Both the position numbers and the translations under genes were made by a program. A stretch of 64,000 bases of DNA from Acidimicrobiales bacterium (lineage in GTDB: Bacteria > Actinomycetota > Acidimicrobiia > Acidimicrobiales > SZUA-35), in the NCBI GenBank assembly GCA_041394265.1, contig JAWKIO010000006.1, positions 372,001 through 436,000 on the forward strand. The letters are read 5' to 3'. The notes under the pieces were generated by a model. The model was not told the DNA's origin. It ran no database searches and was given only the letters and a program-made list of their open reading frames with translations. Shown here piece after piece: positions 7,991 to 14,980 of the stretch. Position 1 is the stretch's first letter; each line of letters opens with the position of its first letter.

Positions 7991-8545
7991 CCTCGCTACC
8001 GTCAGACCGGCTGACGCCTGGTCGCACCATGCGACGCCGAGAGCCTCCGGCCCCGCTTCGGCGCGCACCCTGACGAACGCGGGACGTGTTAGCGCAATGA
8101 CTGGCAGCCACTGCGACGAGGACACCGACGCTTCCGGGACCTCGCCGGTGGCCCCTTGAAAGTGGCGCATGCCGGCTCCGACGAGCTGACGCAGACCCCG
8201 GCATCGACCCCTCTCGAATGGCGGTAACGAGTCGGTCAACGAGAACGGGGCCTTGAGTCGTCGGCAGGCACAGCCCACCGGCTCGTGCCCAACGCCATGG
8301 CCATACAAGACGACAGTGCGTGCGGCCCATCGACCCGACTCCTGCCCTTCCACGCCCGGGATTGACGATCGTGCTGACGGACTGACCGATCGTCCGCTTT
8401 GCCCGGAAAGCGGCCGCTCGGTGCCCCAAGGGCGGTGATCGAGTGGCCGACTGCTCCCTCGGATCGCTGGTGCACGAACCGGCACTCATTCACCTTTGAG
8501 TCAAGTCAATACACATATAATTCTTGACGAATAATTGCTTCGGTG
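7991..8545. other. Intergenic stretch without a recognisable gene
   Basis: About 550 bases between the F420-type oxidoreductase and the HNH-endonuclease promoter. Open frames on both strands have no plausible start, ribosome-binding site or family motif. An 8-bp inverted repeat, GACGATCG (8365-8372) with CGATCGTC (8388-8395), is the only clear structure in the first 500 bases. From about 8495 the sequence becomes markedly AT-rich: TTGAGTCAA at 8496-8504 is nearly palindromic, and a perfect TATAAT stands at 8516-8521. Confidence 0.5.
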
Positions 8546-8574
8546 TTGTTTACGGTACACATGTTCGTTATCCT
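8546..8574 (+). promoter_or_regulatory. Promoter of the DUF222/HNH gene
   Basis: TTGTTT (8546-8551) and TATCCT (8569-8574) are 17 bp apart, and TATCCT ends 6 nt before ATG 8581. This is the best full -35/-10 pair in the window. A second possible -10 (TATAAT, 8516-8521) and TTGACG (8524-8529) lie just upstream. The region from 8495 to 8580 is far more AT-rich than the surroundings. Confidence 0.6.
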
Positions 8575-8580
8575 TGGCCC

Positions 8581-9831
8581 ATGATCCTCGGCGGGACCAA
8601 CAACACGGCGGACGGATCCGGCGACCTCACCGGGCTCTCACGCGCCGAACTCCATGAACGGATGCTGGCCGCCGAAATAGCGGCCCGGCAGGCCAAGGCC
8701 GACTACTACGAGCTCTGCGCCGAAGCCAAACGCCGCAAGAGCCCGTCGATCCACCAGCACCGCAACGAAGCACTCTGGCTCGCCGACTCACTCCGCATGG
8801 CCAAAGGCGCTGCCGGCGCAACGCTCAACCGAGGCTCGCTCATGTTCACCACGCACCCCGAACTCGGGCACGCGTTCCGCGACGGACGCATCGGGGAACA
8901 CCACCTCGACCTGTTCTGGCGAATCTGGAACAAGCCATGCCTACGGCCGTTCCTCGCCCGCGACATCGACGGGCTACTCAGATTCGCCAGCTACCCGTGG
9001 TACGAGTGCCGGGAACTGTTCGCCACATGGGAAGAACTGGTCGACCCGATCGACCCCAACGACCACGCCGCCAAGGCCTACGCGGATCGGTCCATGGTCA
9101 CCACCGACCCCTTCCAACAACAAGTCCTGTTGGAGGTCCTCACCACGACTGCGGTGTACGCCACCGTCGAACCCGCACTCAAGGTCCTGGTCGACGAACT
9201 GTTCGAAGCCGACTGGGCCGAAGCACGAGCACGCGTCGGCGACGACGCCACCATGGACGACCTCCTCCGCACCGACACCCAACGGCGACACGACGCCCTC
9301 TTCCGACTCATCCGCAACGGCATCGGTGCCGACCCATCCACTACCAACGTGTGCGCCGACATCGTCGCCGACCACCAGACCTTGGCCGACGAAGCCGAAC
9401 AACGCGACGCCGCAGCCAGAGGCGAAGAGCCTGTGCGTCGGCCCCTCACGTCCGAAGAAGTGATGGAACGGGTCACGACCCGCCGCTGCCACACCACCCA
9501 CGGACGCTCGATCGCACCGGCCGATGCGCTCGATTTCGCCATCGCCGGACGCGTCCAACTCTTCGTCATGAACACCGCCACCCGCGACTTCACACGATCC
9601 GAGAAACAACGACTCTTCGGCCGGGACCAACGCATCGGGGCCCTCATCCGAGACCGGCACTGCCAGAGTCCAGGCTGCGACACCTCAGCCGTGCACTGCC
9701 AAGCCGACCACACCATCCGACACACCGACGGCGGCCCCACCGTCCCCACCAACCTCACCACCGTCTGCGCCCCATGCCATCGACACAAAACCCGGCTCGA
9801 AAACCTCGGACTCTGGCACCCGAGTACCTGA
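8581..9831 (+). CDS. DUF222 / HNH endonuclease, 13E12 repeat family
   Basis: A 416-residue protein of the actinobacterial 13E12 repeat family: an N-terminal DUF222 domain followed by an HNH nuclease domain. The HNH part is at the C-terminus, RHCQSPGCD, then CQADHTIRHTDGGPT, then NLTTVCAPCHRHKT, with two CxxC-like zinc pairs and the catalytic DH and H residues. ATG 8581 is preferred because it follows a TATCCT element by 6 nt. An upstream TTG at 8524 would put the promoter inside the gene. Such genes occur in many near-identical copies in mycobacteria and are suspected mobile or homing-type elements. It stands alone, followed by a GC-rich hairpin at 9852-9868. Confidence 0.9.
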   Translation: MILGGTNNTADGSGDLTGLSRAELHERMLAAEIAARQAKADYYELCAEAKRRKSPSIHQHRNEALWLADSLRMAKGAAGATLNRGSLMFTTHPELGHAFRDGRIGEHHLDLFWRIWNKPCLRPFLARDIDGLLRFASYPWYECRELFATWEELVDPIDPNDHAAKAYADRSMVTTDPFQQQVLLEVLTTTAVYATVEPALKVLVDELFEADWAEARARVGDDATMDDLLRTDTQRRHDALFRLIRNGIGADPSTTNVCADIVADHQTLADEAEQRDAAARGEEPVRRPLTSEEVMERVTTRRCHTTHGRSIAPADALDFAIAGRVQLFVMNTATRDFTRSEKQRLFGRDQRIGALIRDRHCQSPGCDTSAVHCQADHTIRHTDGGPTVPTNLTTVCAPCHRHKTRLENLGLWHPST

Positions 9832-9851
9832 CCCAACTGAACCACCCGGCA

Positions 9852-9868
9852 CCCCGCCCCAGGCGGGG
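9852..9868 (+). terminator. GC-rich hairpin after the HNH gene
   Basis: CCCCGCC (9852-9858) pairs perfectly with GGCGGGG (9862-9868) across CCA, 20 nt after the HNH stop codon. There is no T tract. It overlaps the first copy of the 26-nt direct repeat. Confidence 0.6.
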
Positions 9869-10110
9869 CCACCGCCGCGCCACGGCGGACCGATGCTACA
9901 TCTGGCCCGAGCCGTGGGGCGCTCTGCCGAGGTTGTCGCCGTGGGCTCGATCGATACGGCCACCCGATCCGTCGTCGGCAACGACCCGGCGCACTCGGGA
10001 AACGAGGGTGGGTATGGCCCGCCGCAACACTCTGAACATTGGCCAACGGTAGTCGGCCGCCCGTCACTGAAGTGGTCGACGTGCGCCCCAGGCGGGGCCA
10101 CCGCCGCGCC
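9856..10110. repeat. 26-nt exact direct repeat, two copies 229 bp apart
   Basis: An identical 26-nt GC-rich sequence beginning GCCCCAGGCGGGGCC and ending ACCGCCGCGCC is present at 9856-9881 and 10085-10110. Each copy has an internal GCCCC/GGGGC stem. The 203 bases between carry no recognisable gene. This could be a duplicated terminator, the footprint of a small inserted element or a 13E12-associated boundary. No terminal inverted repeats or transposase support the insertion idea. Confidence 0.7.
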
Positions 10111-10174
10111 CGGCAAGCCCTTGAGCAGGGGGACTGGGCCGAATGGACCAGATTGGGCGATTCTTCCCTCCGAC

Positions 10175-10202
10175 TTGTCAAGTCCGCAGGATTTCGTACC
10201 GT
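10175..10202 (+). promoter_or_regulatory. Candidate promoter of the 58-codon gene
   Basis: TTGTCA (10175-10180) and TACCGT (10197-10202) are 16 bp apart. The start codon is 51 nt further on and has a good ribosome-binding site, so this would be a leadered message. Confidence 0.5.
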
Positions 10203-10252
10203 AGGGATCCTCAGTCGCTCAACGGTGCGCGACGAGAGGAAAGAGATACATC

Positions 10253-10429
10253 ATGCAGTCCCCGATCGATCCTGTTCGTCTGCTCGGCCGCCAGTCGACG
10301 GTCCAGACCTCCACCACGAACCTTGTCGGGACCATCGTCGCCGCCGGCAACCGCGGTGTCGACATCGCCGCACGGGGCGTGGTGACGCACGTGCCCGCCA
10401 GCGAAGTGCTCGCCATCACCGTTCCGTGA
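10253..10429 (+). CDS. Small protein of 58 residues, unknown
   Basis: A 58-residue frame starts at ATG 10253 behind the purine-rich GAGAGGAAAGAG (about 10233-10246) and ends with TGA 10427-10429. The protein starts MQSPIDPVRLLGRQST and ends THVPASEVLAITVP. It has a short hydrophobic patch (LVGTIVAAG) but no full membrane segment, signal peptide or cysteine. I do not recognise a family. Promoter-like hexamers lie upstream and a perfect 11-bp stem-loop starts 24 nt after the stop. This makes an isolated one-gene unit, which is better support than length alone would give. Confidence 0.6.
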   Translation: MQSPIDPVRLLGRQSTVQTSTTNLVGTIVAAGNRGVDIAARGVVTHVPASEVLAITVP

Positions 10430-10452
10430 TCTGACTCGACGTCGACTCGCAT

Positions 10453-10479
10453 GATGAACCGGCCTGGTGCCGGTTCATC
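10453..10479 (+). terminator. Perfect 11-bp stem-loop terminator
   Basis: GATGAACCGGC (10453-10463) pairs perfectly with GCCGGTTCATC (10469-10479) around a 5-nt CTGGT loop, 24 nt after the small-protein stop. The downstream sequence is GC-rich with no T tract. The hairpin also argues against translation starting at the ATG at 10451. Confidence 0.75.
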
Positions 10480-10564
10480 GTCGCGTCCGGAGGTCGGAGC
10501 CGGGGGTGGATTTGCCCACGGTGCGACCCTTCCGCTCACGATCGTCGCTGCCGATAGAAAGGGC

Positions 10565-11365
10565 GTGAGCGTTTCCACCGAGCGAGCGGACACCCTGGTT
10601 GATGCCAGCCGTCTCATCGCCGCGTCGCGCTCAACCGGCGAGATCATCACCCTGGCGACGACCGCACTCTGCGACTTCACCGATGCGCTCCACGCCCAGT
10701 TCATCGATCCCACGGTCCCCACGACGGCACCGGCGACGGGTGCAGTGACGCATGACGTTCGCGGCCACGGACGCACCCTGGGGCGCTTCGAGCTGGTCTT
10801 CCCGACGGACGCTGCTGATCCGTCTCCCGAAGACCACGAAACGATCGGGCTGATCGCCATGGTGACCGGCACAGCGCTGGCGCTCGCCGGGACCGCGCTT
10901 GCGGCCTCGGCTCCCGCGCCCGATCGCCGGACCACATCGCGGGGCGACCGGCGACGGATGGATCGAGATTTCATCGACCACACCCGCAACGGCCAGGTCG
11001 GCTTCATCGTGCTCCGCCTGCGGTGTCCGCTCGATGAGTCGATGTCCGGTGAGGCCGTCGCACTGGCTGCGGCGACCATCATCGACGAGGCGATCCGCCA
11101 GAACGACGTCACCTATGTCTCGGGCCCGTCCGAGGTGTCGATTCTGCTTCCCGGCGCCACCAAGCCGGAGTCGGCGATGGCGGCCGATCGGATCCGGGCC
11201 CACCTGATGACTGCGTGGGGCCAGCGTGCTCCGCTCGAGCTGATCGGTGGCGTCAGCGCCGGGCGGCACGAGGATCCGCAGCGGCTGGCAGAACGGGCAC
11301 TCGACGCGCTCGATGAGGCGGCAACCATCGGCGTCAACGCGATCGTGACCGATCTCGGCACCTGA
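10565..11365 (+). CDS. GAF-like / degenerate GGDEF signalling protein
   Basis: About 266 residues. The N-terminal half (TERADTLVDASRLIAASRST, then TLATTALCDFTDAL) looks like a GAF domain. The C-terminal half follows the layout of a GGDEF domain (RRRMDRDFIDHT, then a long helix) but has GPSEV where GGDEF is expected. The metal- and substrate-binding residues are missing, so it is unlikely to make cyclic di-GMP. The final helix ERALDALDEAATIG is typical of the fold. GTG 10565 is the preferred start because the terminator at 10453-10479 excludes the earlier ATG. It lies 41 nt upstream of the PAS-receiver-Hpt gene and is probably co-transcribed with it. Confidence 0.6.
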   Translation: MSVSTERADTLVDASRLIAASRSTGEIITLATTALCDFTDALHAQFIDPTVPTTAPATGAVTHDVRGHGRTLGRFELVFPTDAADPSPEDHETIGLIAMVTGTALALAGTALAASAPAPDRRTTSRGDRRRMDRDFIDHTRNGQVGFIVLRLRCPLDESMSGEAVALAAATIIDEAIRQNDVTYVSGPSEVSILLPGATKPESAMAADRIRAHLMTAWGQRAPLELIGGVSAGRHEDPQRLAERALDALDEAATIGVNAIVTDLGT

Positions 11366-11406
11366 GCGATCCCGCTCACACCCGATGGTCAGCAACCGAA
11401 CCTGAG

Positions 11407-12987
11407 GTGGACCCTTCGGCGGCGACCGTATGGACTGAGCGCTCACCACCAATGCGACCCTTCGACTTCGAACAGATCTTCCGGCAGGCGCCGACGGCCT
11501 TCTCCGTCGTGGACCTCGACGGGCATCAACTCGATGGCAGCGACCACTACTGGGAGCTCTTCGGGATCGACCCGTCGTCGGTCGACCCCGACGACGCCGT
11601 CATCAACCGATTCACCGACTCGAACGACGCCGAACTGACGCGCCAATACTTCGAGCAGCTGGCAACGGGTGCACTCCGCGATGTGGATCTGGAGAAGCGC
11701 TATCGACGGGCCAACGGCGAGCGATTCTGGGGGAGGTTGCGTGCGAACCCGATCCTCGACGACGACGGCAACATGGTGGCCATCGCCGGGGTCATCACCG
11801 ACATCACCGCCGAGCGCGAGGCACGCGACGCCCTCGTCGCCTCCGAGGTCGAACGATCCAAGTCCGACCAACGGGTGGTCGCCAACGCCATCCGTTCGTT
11901 CGTCGGCAGCGTCGAACACCAAGCCCGCTCCCCACTGCATTCGATCCTCGGCCTCACAGAACTCCTGACCCAAGGCAGCGTGTTGAGCGAGAACCAATGC
12001 CAGGCACTGCATCAAGAGGCGCTCCGGCTCCAGCAGATCATCGAGGAGGTCTCGGCCTTCTCACATCACGAGCTCGAGACCACCGTCTCGCCGGCCGATC
12101 CACGACGCCGCCGCCTCGACATCCAGTGGAACGCCGCGCTCGAAGCGGCAGCAGCGGAACAGCGCCGAGTCGACGCTGCGGCACGTGCGGCGGCAACACC
12201 GTCACCCCACGTACTCGTGGTCGACGACGGCGAGGTGAATCGGCTGCTCGCCGTCAGCCAGCTCCATCGCCTCGGCTACCGAGCCTCGACGGCCAACAAT
12301 GGGCTGGAGGCCGTCGCTCGCGCCGGCCAGGAGGCCTTCGATGCGATCCTGATGGATTGGCACATGCCCGTGCTCGACGGCGTCGAGGCGGCGCGGCGGA
12401 TTCGTGAGCAGGAGCCGGCGGGGACGAACGTACCGATCATCGCGATCACCGCATCGGTGGTGGCCGGCGACCAGCACGATTGTCTCGACGCCGGGATGGA
12501 CGAAGTGCTGGTCAAGCCGGTGCCGATCGAGGCCCTACGTGCCGCACTCGCTCGCCATGTGTCACTCGCACCGACGCCTACCACCCCAGTCCCGTCGCCG
12601 TCGCGACGGATCAACCAGGCACCCACCAGCATCGACCGGCGGGCACTCGACGAACTCGAACTCGAGACCGGCGATCGCAGTGTTGTGGGTGTCATCATCG
12701 ACACCTACCTCGACGAGCTCGAGCCACGACTGTCCACCATCGGCGCTGCCGCCGACGTGATGGTGAGCGGGGATCAGGCGGCTGCGAAGGAGCTGATGCG
12801 CTCGTCGCACACGCTCAAGTCGACCGCCGCCCTGGTCGGCGCCACTCGCCTGTCGCACCTGTGCGAGCAGCTCCAGGTGTTGGCGAGCGATCGTCCCGGC
12901 CCCGAGGCCGTTCGGCTGGCAGAGCTGGTCGTTGCCGAGGCCCGTCGGACCGCCATCGATCTGCAAACGGTGCGCTCGACGCTCTGA
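11407..12987 (+). CDS. PAS - HisKA-like - receiver - Hpt protein lacking HATPase domain
   Basis: A 526-residue multidomain signalling protein. A PAS domain (about 18-140, with RRANGERFWGRLRANPI and GVITDITAERE) leads to an H-box-like helix with His171 (VEHQARSPLHSILGLTELL). A short linker follows directly into a receiver domain (about 267-385: D273, D274, phospho-acceptor D317 in LMDWHMP, T348, K370). The C-terminus is an Hpt domain with His468 in SSHTLKSTAALVGA. The ATP-binding HATPase domain (N, G1, G2 boxes) that should follow the H-box is absent. It must therefore be phosphorylated by another kinase or act as a relay. GTG 11407 is used, with ATG 11452 as a credible alternative. It converges with an OmpR-type regulator. 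Confidence 0.75.
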   Translation: MDPSAATVWTERSPPMRPFDFEQIFRQAPTAFSVVDLDGHQLDGSDHYWELFGIDPSSVDPDDAVINRFTDSNDAELTRQYFEQLATGALRDVDLEKRYRRANGERFWGRLRANPILDDDGNMVAIAGVITDITAEREARDALVASEVERSKSDQRVVANAIRSFVGSVEHQARSPLHSILGLTELLTQGSVLSENQCQALHQEALRLQQIIEEVSAFSHHELETTVSPADPRRRRLDIQWNAALEAAAAEQRRVDAAARAAATPSPHVLVVDDGEVNRLLAVSQLHRLGYRASTANNGLEAVARAGQEAFDAILMDWHMPVLDGVEAARRIREQEPAGTNVPIIAITASVVAGDQHDCLDAGMDEVLVKPVPIEALRAALARHVSLAPTPTTPVPSPSRRINQAPTSIDRRALDELELETGDRSVVGVIIDTYLDELEPRLSTIGAAADVMVSGDQAAAKELMRSSHTLKSTAALVGATRLSHLCEQLQVLASDRPGPEAVRLAELVVAEARRTAIDLQTVRSTL

Positions 12988-12995
12988 TCAGATCA

Positions 12996-13053
12996 GATCA
13001 GGCGGCCTCGACGGATCGGGCGGCCTCGACGACAGATCAGGTGGCCTCGACGG
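12996..13053. repeat. Three tandem ~20-bp repeats across the regulator stop codon
   Basis: Units at 12996, 13014 and 13035 each read GATC[AG]GG[CT]GGCCTCGACG. The offsets (18 and 21 bp) keep the reading frame of the OmpR-type gene on the minus strand. The regulator stops in the third unit. The first unit also carries a stop in that frame, while the middle unit has CGA. Confidence 0.75.
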
Positions 13054-13780
13054 CCATGCGGTAGCCGATACCCCGAACCGTCTTGATGTGGCGGATGCCC
13101 GAGCGGTCGATCTTCTTGCGCAGGTTCGCGATGTGGACGTCGACGAGGTGGTCGTCGCCGACCCAGTTCGGCCCCCACACGATCTCGATGAGCTGGGACC
13201 GGGAGAACACCATGCCCGGCCGTTCGGAGAGCGCCGCCAGGATTTCGAACTCGATGCGAGTGAGGCCGACGTCGAGCCCGTCGAATCGGACCTCGCGAGC
13301 GGCGGGGTCGATCACGAGGGCGCCGAACCGGCGCTGGGCGCCGTCGTAGAGCGGGATGCCCATCCGAGGCCGACGGAGCATGGCCCCGATGCGGGCGACG
13401 AGCTCGGCGGCGGAGAACGGCTTCGTGAGATAGTCGTCGGCACCGACGGCAAGACCCACGACCTTGTCGAGTTCGGTGGCCTTGGCCGTCACCATGATGA
13501 TGTACACGTCGCTGATCGCACGGATTCGACGGCAGACCTCGAGGCCGTCCATGCCCGGGAGCACGAGGTCGAGCAGCACCACGTCGGGCTGCACCTCGTC
13601 GAGCAGTTCGAGCGCCTCGCTGCCGTTGCCGGCCAGATGCACGCGATACCCATCGTGTCGAACAGCACCCGCCAGCAACTGCTGGAACTCCGGGGTGTCG
13701 TCGACGACGAGCACGTCGATCAGGCGACTTCCCGCGACGGGAGATTCGTGTGACAGAGCCATGTCGTGCAGTGTCGGCAC
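13037..13780 (-). CDS. OmpR/PhoB-type response regulator
   Basis: A 247-residue two-domain regulator. The receiver domain (about 20-135) has DVLVVDDTP, phospho-acceptor Asp in VVLLDLVLPGMDG, Thr in IIMVTAKATE and Lys in DYLTKPFSA. The winged-helix output domain (about 145-245) ends VDVHIANLRKKIDRSGIRHIKTVRGIGYRM, classic for the OmpR family (shown only in parts here). It should bind DNA as a dimer when phosphorylated. A GTG at 13780 or an ATG at 13762 can start it. It converges with the PAS-receiver-Hpt gene, whose Hpt domain is a plausible phosphate donor. That pairing is inference. It is downstream of the SWIM gene on the same strand, 70 bp away. Confidence 0.93.
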   Translation of the reverse strand: MPTLHDMALSHESPVAGSRLIDVLVVDDTPEFQQLLAGAVRHDGYRVHLAGNGSEALELLDEVQPDVVLLDLVLPGMDGLEVCRRIRAISDVYIIMVTAKATELDKVVGLAVGADDYLTKPFSAAELVARIGAMLRRPRMGIPLYDGAQRRFGALVIDPAAREVRFDGLDVGLTRIEFEILAALSERPGMVFSRSQLIEIVWGPNWVGDDHLVDVHIANLRKKIDRSGIRHIKTVRGIGYRMAVEAT

Positions 13781-13849
13781 CGACGTCGCAGTTATTCGGT
13801 TCGTTCTTGACCTGCTGTTGATCGAACCAGCCCGACCGGTGGTGCCTGT

Positions 13850-14980
13850 TCAGAGGTCCTCGGGGTCGTCGAGCCCGCCCGACTCGAGCACCCAGCCCAG
13901 CCGCTGGTCGGCCCGGAAGCGCCACCACCGACCATCGGGATCGAGCCGGAGCTGGGCATCGCCGCCGAACACCACGTTGGCCGATGTCCGGGTCTTGCCG
14001 CCGAGCGCTCGCTGGCCCGGTTCGAGGTCGGGCGCTGGGGCCGGCCAGGAACGATCGCTCACGTGGAGCCCGGCGACACCACCGACGTTCCAGGCAATGG
14101 CCCGGGCCTCGAGCGCGTCGGGATCGTGGCCGATACTGGCGGCCAGGCGTTCGAGCGCCGGCTGATCCTCGAGATGCAGGGCCGCTCGTCGGGCGATGTC
14201 TTCGTCGAGGTCGAGGTGGAGCCCGGTGACCGCACCCGTGGCGAGCGTCGCCGTTGCCCGCTGGGCGGCGTCGCCGATCAGCGCTTCGATGTCGCTGCGA
14301 TCGATCCCGGCATCGGCGGGGGCGAGAGGCAGTGAGCGAGTGGTGCCCGGGCGTCGTGGCACCGGGCGGAGCGCCGGTAGCGGGGCTGGGCTCCGAGCGA
14401 AGCGTCGCTCGGCGTCGACGCCGGGGTCGTCGCCACGCGGCTGTTCGGATCGCACATAGTCGACACCGGTCGCATCGGCTCGCGCTCGGCGCAGCGCATC
14501 GACGAAGGGCTCACGACCCCAGCTCCGCAGCGTGAGCAGCAGATAGGGGTCGTCGCCGAGCACCTCGGCGATCATCTCGCCGAGTGCGGCCAGGTGACGG
14601 CAGCGTTCGCCCCAATCGTCGCAACTGCAATCGAGCGACAGCTCGGCGGCGCTCGGCACGAGCGAGACCCCGGCCTCGACCCAGTGGGCGTCGTAGGCCG
14701 CAGGCAGCTCGCCGACCAGCACGCCGGCCAACAGCGCCGGCTTGGCAGCAGCGATCGCCACCATCTCGCGACGCTGATCGGCGCCGAGTGCCGCTGCGGT
14801 GATCCGTGCCGAGTGTGCGCCCCGGTCGGCGAAACGCACGATCACGGAACCCGGGCCGAACTCCATGGCGTCGACCGGCGTGGTGCGAGCGAGCGACCGA
14901 GCACCCCGGAGCGTGGCGGGGTCGAACCCCATCTCGAGATGCAGCACCGATCGCCAGCGATCGACCCACCACGAGCTCAC
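13850..14980 (-). CDS. SWIM zinc-finger protein (first copy)
   Basis: A 376-residue protein with a SWIM-type zinc finger, CxCx6CxH, at residues 118-129 (DCSCDDWGERCRHL). The N-terminal part (WVDRWRSVLHLEMGFD, then RGARSLARTTPV) and the C-terminal part (RWWRFRADQRLGWVLESGG) match the layout of bacterial SWIM proteins encoded beside SNF2 helicases. The GTG start overlaps the helicase stop by 4 bp (GTGA), and GGAGGGG precedes it, so translation is coupled. The finger may guide DNA or protein binding for the helicase. The function is not known. A diverged second copy lies at 23287-24375. Confidence 0.85.
   Translation of the reverse strand: MSSWWVDRWRSVLHLEMGFDPATLRGARSLARTTPVDAMEFGPGSVIVRFADRGAHSARITAAALGADQRREMVAIAAAKPALLAGVLVGELPAAYDAHWVEAGVSLVPSAAELSLDCSCDDWGERCRHLAALGEMIAEVLGDDPYLLLTLRSWGREPFVDALRRARADATGVDYVRSEQPRGDDPGVDAERRFARSPAPLPALRPVPRRPGTTRSLPLAPADAGIDRSDIEALIGDAAQRATATLATGAVTGLHLDLDEDIARRAALHLEDQPALERLAASIGHDPDALEARAIAWNVGGVAGLHVSDRSWPAPAPDLEPGQRALGGKTRTSANVVFGGDAQLRLDPDGRWWRFRADQRLGWVLESGGLDDPEDL

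Noticed and set aside
8524..8580. TTG 8524 as the start of the HNH gene.
   Set aside because: This stretch holds the best -35/-10 pair in the window, ending 6 nt before ATG 8581.
9831..10250. An insertion sequence between the HNH gene and the 58-codon gene.
   Set aside because: Exact direct repeats are present, but there are no terminal inverted repeats, target duplication or transposase.
10451..10565. ATG 10451 as the start of the degenerate GGDEF gene.
   Set aside because: It is part of the terminator stem-loop of the small gene, and the extra 38 residues are Gly/Pro-rich without similarity to the family. GTG 10565 is preferred.
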